22,491 nt of DNA, taken from the NCBI GenBank assembly GCA_964472715.1, contig CAYYMT010000057.1, forward strand, positions 1 through 22,491, read 5' to 3'. Origin of the DNA: JAFGTP01 sp964472715. GTDB lineage: Bacteria > Fidelibacterota > UBA2242 > JAFGTP01. Positions 15,898 to 22,375 of this stretch are shown here, in pieces. The notes under the pieces were generated by a model. The model was not told the DNA's origin. It ran no database searches and worked only from the letters and a program-made list of their open reading frames with translations. Position numbers and translations under genes: made by a program. Each line of letters opens with the position of its first letter. The stretch's first letter is position 1.

Positions 15898-16392
15898 ATG
15901 AACAAAGTAAAACACTCGCTCTTTCTTTTTGTGATATTGATGGTGACCTGGATGCTGCTCACGCCCCTGCACAGTCAGGAGATAATTGCTGGAGTCATCG
16001 CATCAATATTAATTGTTCTGCTGACTTTGAAAATGGAACCGGTCCTCGGCGACATTCGCCTAACCCCAAAATCCCTTCTGTATTCCCTTTTATATATTTT
16101 TGTATTTGTCAGGGAGTTAATTATTTCCAACCTGGATGTTGCCCGGCGTGTATTGTCACCGTCCCTGCCGATGAATCCCGGTATTGTGAAAGTCCGCACC
16201 AAATTAAAATCCAAAATCGGCAAAGTGGTTTTAGCCAACTCCATTACGTTGACGCCGGGAACACTGACCGCTGATGTAAAAGGTGAGAATCTTTACATTC
16301 ACTGGATTGACATCACGGCAGAAGATATTGACGGAGCCACCGTGAAAATCGTGAATAAATTTGAAAAATACCTGGAGGTGATCTTTGGCTGA
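15898..16392 (+). CDS. mrpE: MrpE/MnhE-like (MbhA-like) antiporter subunit
   Basis: A protein of 164 residues with two or three N-terminal hydrophobic segments and a soluble C-terminal domain. 'ELIISNLDVARRVLSP' and 'VLANSITLTPGTLTADV' are the standard MrpE motifs, and 'LYIHWID' closes the domain. Length matches MnhE/MrpE. It is a membrane subunit of multisubunit Na+/H+ antiporters and of the equivalent part of Mbh/Mbs/Mbx complexes, where it is subunit A. AAAGG about 8 bases upstream supports the start. It is the first gene of the complex and overlaps mrpF by 8 bases. Confidence 0.92.
   Translation: MNKVKHSLFLFVILMVTWMLLTPLHSQEIIAGVIASILIVLLTLKMEPVLGDIRLTPKSLLYSLLYIFVFVRELIISNLDVARRVLSPSLPMNPGIVKVRTKLKSKIGKVVLANSITLTPGTLTADVKGENLYIHWIDITAEDIDGATVKIVNKFEKYLEVIFG
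16374..16383 (+). promoter_or_regulatory. Perfect extended Shine-Dalgarno that decides the TTG start of mrpF
   Basis: GGAGGTGATC is exactly complementary to the conserved 3' end of 16S rRNA and lies inside the end of mrpE. With a 6-base spacing from GGAGG it points to the TTG at 16385 as the mrpF start; no ATG is available nearby. Confidence 0.8.
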
Positions 16393-16645
16393 AAATATTT
16401 TTAATTTCGCGGGAATCATAGCAATGCTGGCGCTTTTGCTGGCTTTTTTCAGAATGATCAAGGGGCCTTCGGCAGTAGACAGGATTGTCGCACTGGATTC
16501 CATGACAATTATTTCGGTTTCCGTGATCGTTTTTCTGGCAGCGATGCTGGGTAGGATTATTTATGTGGATGTGGCGCTGGTTTATGCCCTGATCAGTTTT
16601 ATCGGGGTTATTGCCATTGCCAGATATTTTGAAAGGGGGCTGTGA
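16385..16645 (+). CDS. mrpF: MrpF/MnhF-like (MbhB-like) antiporter subunit
   Basis: A small membrane protein of 86 residues with three transmembrane helices. 'RMIKGPSAVDRIVALDSMT' is the family hallmark (R-x-x-x-G-P-x-x-x-D-R) and is followed by two helices ending 'FIGVIAIARYFERG'. It uses a TTG start set by an exceptionally strong ribosome site. It overlaps both neighbours, so translation of E, F and G is coupled. In Mrp and Mbh it forms part of the small-subunit bundle implicated in Na+ handling. Confidence 0.92.
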   Translation: MAENIFNFAGIIAMLALLLAFFRMIKGPSAVDRIVALDSMTIISVSVIVFLAAMLGRIIYVDVALVYALISFIGVIAIARYFERGL

Positions 16646-16647
16646 TT

Positions 16648-16986
16648 ATGGTGGGAGCAATTATCACCCTGACCGGATCAATATTTTTATTACTGGGAGC
16701 GCTGGGGCTGGTTCGTATGCCGGATGTCTACAATAGAATGCAGGCGGGTACCAAAGCCACCACCTTGGGCGCTATGTTATTTATACTCGGTGTGGCTATT
16801 TATAAACCGGAATTGTCGATGTGGGGAAAAGCAATTTTACTGATACTCTTCATTGTTTTTACCAACCCGCTTTCCTCCCACGCCCTGGCCCGCGCCGCTC
16901 ACAAGATCAATATTCCCATGACGAAAAAGACGGTCAAGGATGAGTTGGCGAAGAAAGAATATCAAATAGAAAATGATGAAGACTAG
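16648..16986 (+). CDS. mrpG: MrpG/MnhG-like (MbhC-like) antiporter subunit
   Basis: 112 residues and three transmembrane helices. 'LLGALGLVRMPDVYNRMQAGTKATTLGAM' contains the family's R-M-P-D-x-Y-x-R-x-x-A motif, and 'TNPLSSHALARAAHK' is the usual C-terminal block. The ATG at 16648 is preferred to the GTG at 16642, because AGGGGG (16634-16639) is 8 bases from the ATG and only 2 from the GTG. It follows mrpF without a gap. The next 900 bases are the inserted GxxExxY element, so the normal partner, the DUF4040 gene, is displaced downstream. Confidence 0.92.
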   Translation: MVGAIITLTGSIFLLLGALGLVRMPDVYNRMQAGTKATTLGAMLFILGVAIYKPELSMWGKAILLILFIVFTNPLSSHALARAAHKINIPMTKKTVKDELAKKEYQIENDED

Positions 16987-16989
16987 CAT

Positions 16990-17019
16990 TGCTCGCGGAT
17001 GATATAAGTTTACGCGGAT
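16990..17019 (+). repeat. Left inverted repeat of the GxxExxY element
   Basis: It begins TGCTCGCGGATGATATAA and ends TACGCGGAT. It contains the GCGGAT word twice, about 16 bases apart. It matches the right end (17858-17887, opposite orientation) at 28 of 30 positions and the internal copy at 17807-17836 at 25 of 30. Confidence 0.85.
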
Positions 17020-17034
17020 AATTAATTGTTAAAA

Positions 17035-17799
17035 ATGAAGCATTTTAAAATAACAGATAAAATAATCAACGCTTTTTACAATTCATACAATAACCTTGGA
17101 TATGGATTCTGTGAAAAGACATATGAAAATGCACTATTGATTGAATTAGAAAACAATGGATTGGATACTAACTGTCAATTCCCAATTAAACTCTATTATA
17201 AAGATGAAATAGTTGGTGATTACATTGCCGATATTTTGGTAAATAATTGTGTTTTGCTTGAATTAAAAGCTGCTAGGGAAATATGTAAAGAATATAAATC
17301 GCAATTATTAAGATACTTACATGCAACAGAAGTTGAAGTAGGACTAGTCTTGAATTATGGCGACAAACCCAAATTTGAAAGAGTTATTTATTCAAATGAT
17401 CGCAAGCAATATAACAAATCATTCCATCAGTTTAAGCCGGTAAATGAAAAAAATGATATTGAAGACCAAATTATAACATCTTTTTATAATTGTTATAATG
17501 CTCTTGGATATGGATTTTTAAGAAATGTTTATTGTAACGCTTTATCTGTTGAATTTAAACAAAATGGTATTAAATACGAAGACTCTAAAAATTTGGATAT
17601 AAAGTATAACGATAAGATAATTGGCCATATCCAACCACAATTTTTGATAGAAAACATAATTGTAATTGTTTTAAGCCAGCCCAAACTAAAACAAGCAGAA
17701 AAAAATATGATATATAATCTATTGAAATCAACCAACACTAAATATGGAATGTTGTTGAACTTTGGAAATGAAGCAGAGTTTGTTAAAAGTAATGTGTAA
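17035..17799 (+). CDS. Tandem GxxExxY protein: intact PDDEXK-like half fused to a degenerate half (254 aa)
   Basis: Two copies of the GxxExxY domain (about residues 6-118 and 142-254) align without gaps at an offset of 136. Copy one has G24-x-x-E27-x-x-Y30 ('GFCEKTY') and a nuclease-type triad: Asp66 in 'YIADILV', then Glu76 and Lys78 in 'LLELKA'. Copy two keeps the fold-forming residues ('FYNCYNALGYGF', 'LNFGNEAEF') but has Arg163, Gln202, Val212 and Ser214 at the four key positions. The family is PDDEXK-like by motif; its activity is not established to my knowledge. The ATG at 17035 has no visible ribosome site, and a TTG at 17026 has none either. The gene is AT-rich and foreign-looking, lies between inverted repeats, and splits the Mrp/Mbh operon. 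Confidence 0.85.
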   Translation: MKHFKITDKIINAFYNSYNNLGYGFCEKTYENALLIELENNGLDTNCQFPIKLYYKDEIVGDYIADILVNNCVLLELKAAREICKEYKSQLLRYLHATEVEVGLVLNYGDKPKFERVIYSNDRKQYNKSFHQFKPVNEKNDIEDQIITSFYNCYNALGYGFLRNVYCNALSVEFKQNGIKYEDSKNLDIKYNDKIIGHIQPQFLIENIIVIVLSQPKLKQAEKNMIYNLLKSTNTKYGMLLNFGNEAEFVKSNV

Positions 17800-17806
17800 G
17801 GTAGAA

Positions 17807-17836
17807 TGCTCACAGATGATATTAGTTAACGCAGAT
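17807..17836 (+). repeat. Third, degenerate copy of the element repeat (direct orientation)
   Basis: Starts TGCTCACAGATGATATTAG, 8 bases after the GxxExxY stop. It matches the left repeat at 25 of 30 positions, and three of the five differences are G-to-A changes in the GCGGAT words and just before them. Together with the right repeat it can fold as a long imperfect hairpin (23 of 30 paired) around a 21-base AT-only-but-one loop. Confidence 0.75.
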
Positions 17837-17857
17837 TAATAATATATTACTATTTTT

Positions 17858-17887
17858 ATCCGCGTAGATTTATATCATCCGCGAGCA
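17858..17887 (-). repeat. Right inverted repeat of the GxxExxY element
   Basis: Reverse complement of the left repeat with two mismatches. It ends 6 bases before AAGGAGA, the ribosome site of the DUF4040 gene. With 17807-17836 it forms a hairpin that could also act as a terminator or RNA-stability element inside the operon. Confidence 0.85.
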
Positions 17888-17905
17888 GTTAATAAGGAGA
17901 AATAA

Positions 17906-18157
17906 ATGACAACAATTTTTATTACAATACTGGGGATCATCATGATCGTGGCGGCTATTCTTGCCATTTATCAGAAAAACCTGCTGTCGGCCATTATTGC
18001 TGCCGGAGTGATCAGTCTGCTGGCCAGTGTGATATACATTTTGTTGGCGGCGCCGGATGTGGCCATGACAGAAGCGGCCATCGGGTCCGGATTGACCACA
18101 ATCGTATTTTTATATGCGCTAAACAAAATTAAAAGAACAAAAGAAAATAAAGATTAA
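17906..18157 (+). CDS. DUF4040 / MbhD-like subunit (MrpA C-terminal domain homologue)
   Basis: An 83-residue protein with three hydrophobic segments. 'LLAAPDVAMTEAAIGSGLTTIVFLYAL' is the DUF4040/MbhD signature, which in MrpA is part of its C-terminal region and in Mbh-type clusters is a separate subunit D. AAGGAGA lies 5 bases before the ATG. Its existence as a stand-alone gene after E, F and G is the mbh arrangement and not the mrpABCDEFG order. It was probably adjacent to mrpG before the element inserted. Confidence 0.88.
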   Translation: MTTIFITILGIIMIVAAILAIYQKNLLSAIIAAGVISLLASVIYILLAAPDVAMTEAAIGSGLTTIVFLYALNKIKRTKENKD

Positions 18158-18161
18158 AGGA

Positions 18162-18183
18162 CACGGATTGTTATAGATCCGTG
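18162..18183 (+). repeat. Short perfect hairpin in the operon
   Basis: CACGGAT (18162-18168) and ATCCGTG (18177-18183) flank an 8-base loop in the 50-base gap between the DUF4040 gene and the next gene. No T-run follows, so it is more likely a processing or stability element, or a short relative of the GCGGAT repeats, than a terminator. Confidence 0.5.
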
Positions 18184-18207
18184 AACCAAAATTAAAGGCT
18201 ATTGATA

Positions 18208-18891
18208 ATGGTTAAAAAATTATTTGTACTGATAACCCTGGCTTTATTGGTTGCCATGCTTTTGCCGCTGGCATTAGATGTAAAGCCCTTTGATAAACTA
18301 CCGGCAGTATCACAAAAATATGTCCGGGAGGGACCGGTGGAACTGGGCGGGCAAAACCTGGTGACATCGGTAATTGTCACCTATCGCGGTCTGGACACTC
18401 TGGGGGAGATTGCCGTGCTGTTCATTGCAACTGCCGGAATCGGTTTTTTTCTGCGCAGAAAATCCTCCTCCAAAAATGAAAGATCAAAAGCTTCGGCTCT
18501 GGTAACCACCGGCGCCGCTTTCTTAGTGCCAATCATTTTATTGTTCGGAGTTTATATATTTTTACATGGACATCTGACACCGGGGGGCGGTTTTCAGGGT
18601 GGTGTTGTGATTGCCTCCGGTATTCTGCTATTTATACTGGCCAATCACGACAGCAAGATCAACACGCATCTTTTGCATTGGGTAGAATCTTTGAGCGGTG
18701 TTTTTTATGTCATTATCGGAATTTTCGGGCTGGTACTGGCCGGAGGTTTTCTGGACAACAGAATATTACCGCTGGGAGAGTACGGCGCATTATTCAGCGG
18801 CGGCGTGATCCCTATTATCTACTCATTGATCGGACTTAAAGTGGGCGCTGAACTGGTTGGAATTTTGAATAATATGCAAAGGAGTCAGTAA
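18208..18891 (+). CDS. MbhE-MnhB fusion subunit (MbhE + MbhF/MrpB)
   Basis: 227 residues. The ATG at 18208 is preferred to the TTG at 18202 because AAAGG (18194-18198) is 9 bases from the ATG. Residues 1 to about 90 resemble MbhE: a signal-anchor-like helix, then 'LVTSVIVTYRGLDTLGEIAVLFIA', the conserved block of that subunit. From about residue 95 comes a complete MnhB/MrpB domain with four helices and its hallmark 'HLTPGGGFQGGVVIASG', ending 'IYSLIGLKVGAELVGIL'. In Pyrococcus mbh these are separate genes E and F; in Mrp the first part is the end of MrpA. It joins the proton/sodium-handling bundle. The stop overlaps the start of mrpC by one base. Confidence 0.88.
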   Translation: MVKKLFVLITLALLVAMLLPLALDVKPFDKLPAVSQKYVREGPVELGGQNLVTSVIVTYRGLDTLGEIAVLFIATAGIGFFLRRKSSSKNERSKASALVTTGAAFLVPIILLFGVYIFLHGHLTPGGGFQGGVVIASGILLFILANHDSKINTHLLHWVESLSGVFYVIIGIFGLVLAGGFLDNRILPLGEYGALFSGGVIPIIYSLIGLKVGAELVGILNNMQRSQ

Positions 18892-19235
18892 TGTTGCTGG
18901 TAACAAGTTTAGGACTCATTCTGGTTGTGTTAGGACTCTGGGGAATGCTGACACAGAAAAATATCATCAAGATCATTATTGGATTTTCCATCATGGACAC
19001 CGGCATTCATCTGCTGATCGTTTCCATCGGCTATATCAAAGACAGAACCGCACCGATCCTGGACAAAGCTGTTACGAGCACAGCCCAGGTTATAGATCCG
19101 GTTCCGTCGGCGTTGGTACTCACCGCAATCGTCATCGGACTGGCAATCACCGCGTTGATGCTAACCTACGCTGTCAAATTATTCGAAATCAAAGGGTCGC
19201 TTAAAATTAATGACTTCAGGGAGTTGAAATGGTAA
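18891..19235 (+). CDS. mrpC: MrpC/MnhC-like (MbhG-like, NuoK-related) subunit
   Basis: 114 residues and three transmembrane helices, the length and plan of MrpC/NuoK. 'NIIKIIIGFSIMDTGIHLLIVSIGY' corresponds to the second helix, where NuoK has its functional glutamate; here an aspartate is present in 'SIMDTG'. 'DPVPSALVLTAIVIGLAITALMLTY' is the diagnostic C-terminal motif of MnhC. Start and stop overlap the neighbouring genes (TAATG and ATGGTAA). It links the antiporter modules to the rest of the complex. Confidence 0.92.
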   Translation: MLLVTSLGLILVVLGLWGMLTQKNIIKIIIGFSIMDTGIHLLIVSIGYIKDRTAPILDKAVTSTAQVIDPVPSALVLTAIVIGLAITALMLTYAVKLFEIKGSLKINDFRELKW

Positions 19236-22200
19236 ATCCTATTTATATATTTATAATCGCGCTGGGCATTGGATTTTTACTGTCACTACTGGATAGAGCC
19301 GGCAAAGCTGTTGCAATGACTGCTTTTTATGGTGCTTTACTGGCAATGACGGTTATTTCCGGACAATGGTTGTTCTATCTGATGCAGGGAGGGCCCGGAC
19401 AACTGATCACCACCGCCGGATTTCCCCCGCCTTTTTCCATTAACCTGTTCATGGGATTGCAGGAATCCTTTTTCACCTTTCTGATCAATTCGCTGGGCCT
19501 TTTAGCCGGAATTTATTTGCTGCCGAAATTCAAATCAGACAAAAGCTACGGCATGGTACTGTTCCTCATGATGATCATGGGAATGAACGGCCTGGTGATG
19601 ACCGGTGACATGTTCAACCTCTTCGTCTTTCTGGAAATCACATCCATTGCCACCGTATCCTTGATCGCTATCGAGAGAAACCTGAAATCTATTTCCGCCG
19701 GCTTCAAATATGTCATTGCCGGCGGAATCGCTTCCGCGTTTTTCCTGATCGGAACTATTTTTCTTTACCGGTTCACCGGCGTGCTTAATATTAATATGAT
19801 GGCCGAAGCCCTGAATGCTATTTCCGGGCAGGCGGTAAATTTATCAGTATTTATTTTAATGATTGCAGTTTTAATAGAATTAAAACCCTTTCCCGCCAAT
19901 GGCTGGGCTCTGGATGTTTATGAAGCTGCGGACAGCGGTGTGGTTTCGGTCATTGCCGCCGGCACTTCCGCGGCAATGCTTTTTGTGTTCTATAAAATCT
20001 CACCGATGCTTAATGACAACTTACTGATCACAACTGCCGGAATTGGCCTGTTCACTTTTATTTTTTCAAATCTTCTGGCGCTGAAGCAGGAAAACGCCAA
20101 ACGACTGCTGGGCTATTCCTCCATCGGGCAAGTGGGATTGATTATTACAACTTATACATTATTAATTCATACCGGATTCGTACAAAATTCAAAAATGGTC
20201 ATGCTGATCGCCGGCGGGCTTTTTATCAATCACTTCTTCGCAAAGGCCGGCTTATTCTGGCTGGCGGGAATTGTTAAAAAAGAAAAACCGGAAGAGTGGA
20301 GCATTTTACGGAACAACCCGGTTTTGTTGTTTGCTTTTGCTGTATTTACAATCGCGCTGGTAGGGTTGCCGCCTTTTCCCGGATTTTTTGCAAAATGGCA
20401 ACTGGTGATGACTTTTGCCCAAAAAGGCCTGTTTTTATGGATCGGTCTGATTTTGCTGGGCTCCTTTTTCGAAGCCATTTATCTCTTCCGCTGGCTGGGT
20501 AAAGTCCTGAAATCCGATGTCAGTGAAAAATTAAAAGCCAAAGTGACTGAAGTTTTTCCGGTGGCAGTATTTTTATTGGCAATTATTCTAACCGGTGGTT
20601 ATTTCTCAACATTGATCGATCATGGCACCAGTCTGGCGATTCTTTATTTGCCGGTGGCCTTTGTTGTCATCTTGTTTGTCATTGATTTTTTACCGGTGGT
20701 TGTCAAAAACACATTGGTAATCCTGGTTGGGTCTTATTACACCTATTTGACGATTCCGCAATTAAGCGGCTACCGCGTGATGTTTGGAATCATTTTTCTA
20801 ATTGGTGGTGTGTTACTATTCATTCCCGGCTATATCAAAAAAGGTAACCGGGTTGGGTTTTATCCTTTAGCAGTAATGATGTATGCCGGACTTGCGGGAC
20901 TTTTGATTTCCGAAAACACCTTACAGTTTTTTACGTCCTGGGAATTGATGACCCTGGGCTCCTACTTCCTCATTATTCGCGGCAAGAAATCTGAACCCCA
21001 CGCGCTGAGTTATATGTTGTTCTCCATCGGTGGCGCTTTTGTGATGCTAATGGGAATGGGTGTTTTATTTCATGTCAATGGCAACTCTCTGGCGCTGGCA
21101 AGCCTGGGAACTGTCACAAATTTAACCGGCGTTGTCTACCTGTTACTGGGGATTGGCTTTTTGACTAAAATGGCATCGATGGGATTACATATCTGGTTGC
21201 CCGGAGCACACGGCGAAGCTGAAACCGATGTCTCACCCATGGTTTCCGCGATATTGCTGAAAGCGGGAATGTTTGGAATGGTTGTTTTGATGTCGGCTAT
21301 TCAGACCGCGAAAATCGGATTTGTTGATATTCCCTATGTTCTCGGCTGGTTGGGCGCGATTACCATTTTTCTTGGTAATATGCTGGCCATTTACCAGGAA
21401 GATGCGAAACGATTGCTGGCCTATTCATCGGTGGGAAATCTGGGGTATGTCCTGTTTGGTTTGGCATTAATGTCCCATCTGGGCTGGCTCACTTCCATTA
21501 CTTATGCCCTGAACCATTTTCTGTTCAAATCCATGCTCTTCCTCGCTATCGGAGGAGTCGTTTACCGGGTTGGCACCAAAAATATGTACGAAATGGGCGG
21601 CCTGATCAAACGCATGCCCATTAGTTTTATATCTGTCCTGATTGGAATTATTGCACTTTCCGGTGTGCCGCCACTATCGGGATTTGCCGGCAAATGGCTG
21701 ACCTATAATGCCATTCTTGAAAAGGGCTGGTATCTCCAGGGAGTTGTGGTCATTATTGGTGGTTTGATCGCTTTCCTCTATTGTTTTCGCCTGATTTATG
21801 CTGTTTTCCTGGGACAATTGAAAGATAAAAACCGCCATGTCAAAGAAGCCCCGATTGCGCTCTTGATCCCCCAGATCATTATGATAATCGCAATTATGGT
21901 ATTCTCAACTTATCCCGGTTTTGTTTTGGGACCGGTGGGTGAGATTTTAAAGCCGATTTTACCGGACGGCGCTCTGGCCTGGGAAGGTCATACGGCTTTC
22001 TCTGTTTACGGTCATTGGAATGGCTTCCTGATCATGATGATCACCGGTGGTATTTTTGTGACGGTTTTCCTCTGGTTGTTTTATATTAACCGGAAATCGC
22101 AACCGGTGAAACAGTTCAATATTGTTTATGCGGCGGAAAGACCATCCCGGCCGGAACTGACCCATGTGGGCTATAATTTCTTTGCCCATTACCGAAAAGC

Positions 22201-22372
22201 CCTGGGGTCATTAGCCCGGCCCCATGTCACAAATTTCTGGAATACGATGACTGATGTTTGTCATTCTGGAGCGGATTTTCTGCGACGGTTATATAATGGC
22301 GACGGGCAGACCTATATTCTGCATATATTGATCTTTATTGTTGTTGTGTACTTTATTTCTATCGGAGGATAA
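19229..22372 (+). CDS. Double antiporter subunit: two NuoL/M/N-MrpD-like modules in one chain (1047 aa)
   Basis: Two proton-translocating antiporter modules lie in tandem. Module one (about 1-470) has TM5 glutamate E136 ('MFNLFVFLEIT'), K219 in 'LIELKPFPANGW' and K339 in 'NHFFAKAGLF'. Module two (about 490-900) has E572 ('FFTSWELMTLGSYF'), K647 in 'FLTKMASMGLHIWLPGAH' and K767 in 'NHFLFKSMLF'. Both have the 'AKRLLGYSS' or 'AKRLLAYSS' loop. The C-terminus (about 970-1047), 'FLRRLYNGDGQTYILHILIF', resembles the lateral-helix end of NuoL/MrpA or subunit MbhI. Single modules are about 500 residues, so this is a true fusion. It fits a complex with H and H' subunits, as in archaeal Mbs. AGGGAG lies 6 bases before the ATG. 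The reading frame is intact across the junction. Confidence 0.9.
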   Translation: MVNPIYIFIIALGIGFLLSLLDRAGKAVAMTAFYGALLAMTVISGQWLFYLMQGGPGQLITTAGFPPPFSINLFMGLQESFFTFLINSLGLLAGIYLLPKFKSDKSYGMVLFLMMIMGMNGLVMTGDMFNLFVFLEITSIATVSLIAIERNLKSISAGFKYVIAGGIASAFFLIGTIFLYRFTGVLNINMMAEALNAISGQAVNLSVFILMIAVLIELKPFPANGWALDVYEAADSGVVSVIAAGTSAAMLFVFYKISPMLNDNLLITTAGIGLFTFIFSNLLALKQENAKRLLGYSSIGQVGLIITTYTLLIHTGFVQNSKMVMLIAGGLFINHFFAKAGLFWLAGIVKKEKPEEWSILRNNPVLLFAFAVFTIALVGLPPFPGFFAKWQLVMTFAQKGLFLWIGLILLGSFFEAIYLFRWLGKVLKSDVSEKLKAKVTEVFPVAVFLLAIILTGGYFSTLIDHGTSLAILYLPVAFVVILFVIDFLPVVVKNTLVILVGSYYTYLTIPQLSGYRVMFGIIFLIGGVLLFIPGYIKKGNRVGFYPLAVMMYAGLAGLLISENTLQFFTSWELMTLGSYFLIIRGKKSEPHALSYMLFSIGGAFVMLMGMGVLFHVNGNSLALASLGTVTNLTGVVYLLLGIGFLTKMASMGLHIWLPGAHGEAETDVSPMVSAILLKAGMFGMVVLMSAIQTAKIGFVDIPYVLGWLGAITIFLGNMLAIYQEDAKRLLAYSSVGNLGYVLFGLALMSHLGWLTSITYALNHFLFKSMLFLAIGGVVYRVGTKNMYEMGGLIKRMPISFISVLIGIIALSGVPPLSGFAGKWLTYNAILEKGWYLQGVVVIIGGLIAFLYCFRLIYAVFLGQLKDKNRHVKEAPIALLIPQIIMIIAIMVFSTYPGFVLGPVGEILKPILPDGALAWEGHTAFSVYGHWNGFLIMMITGGIFVTVFLWLFYINRKSQPVKQFNIVYAAERPSRPELTHVGYNFFAHYRKALGSLARPHVTNFWNTMTDVCHSGADFLRRLYNGDGQTYILHILIFIVVVYFISIGG

Positions 22373-22375
22373 ATA

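Larger units (their letters stand above)
16990..17887 (+). mobile_element. GxxExxY-bearing element inserted between mrpG and the DUF4040 gene
   Basis: A segment of 898 bp bounded by inverted repeats of 30 bp (16990-17019 and 17858-17887, 28 of 30 identical), with a single gene inside. It starts 3 bases after the mrpG stop and ends 6 bases before the ribosome site of the next Mrp gene, interrupting an otherwise overlapping gene series. Base use differs sharply: 60-base blocks starting at 17041, 17221 and 17581 have 14, 20 and 18 G+C, against 32 in the block at 16741. No target-site duplication is evident. No transposase is encoded, so movement, if any, relies on the GxxExxY protein or on a helper in trans. 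Confidence 0.6.

Noticed and set aside
16990..17887. CRISPR array suggested by three related repeats
   Set aside because: The copies differ in orientation, are unevenly spaced and enclose a gene; there is no spacer series.
16981..17900. Target-site duplication at the edges of the GxxExxY element
   Set aside because: The left flank (GACTAGCAT) and right flank (GTTAATAAGG) share no convincing short direct repeat, so none is claimed.
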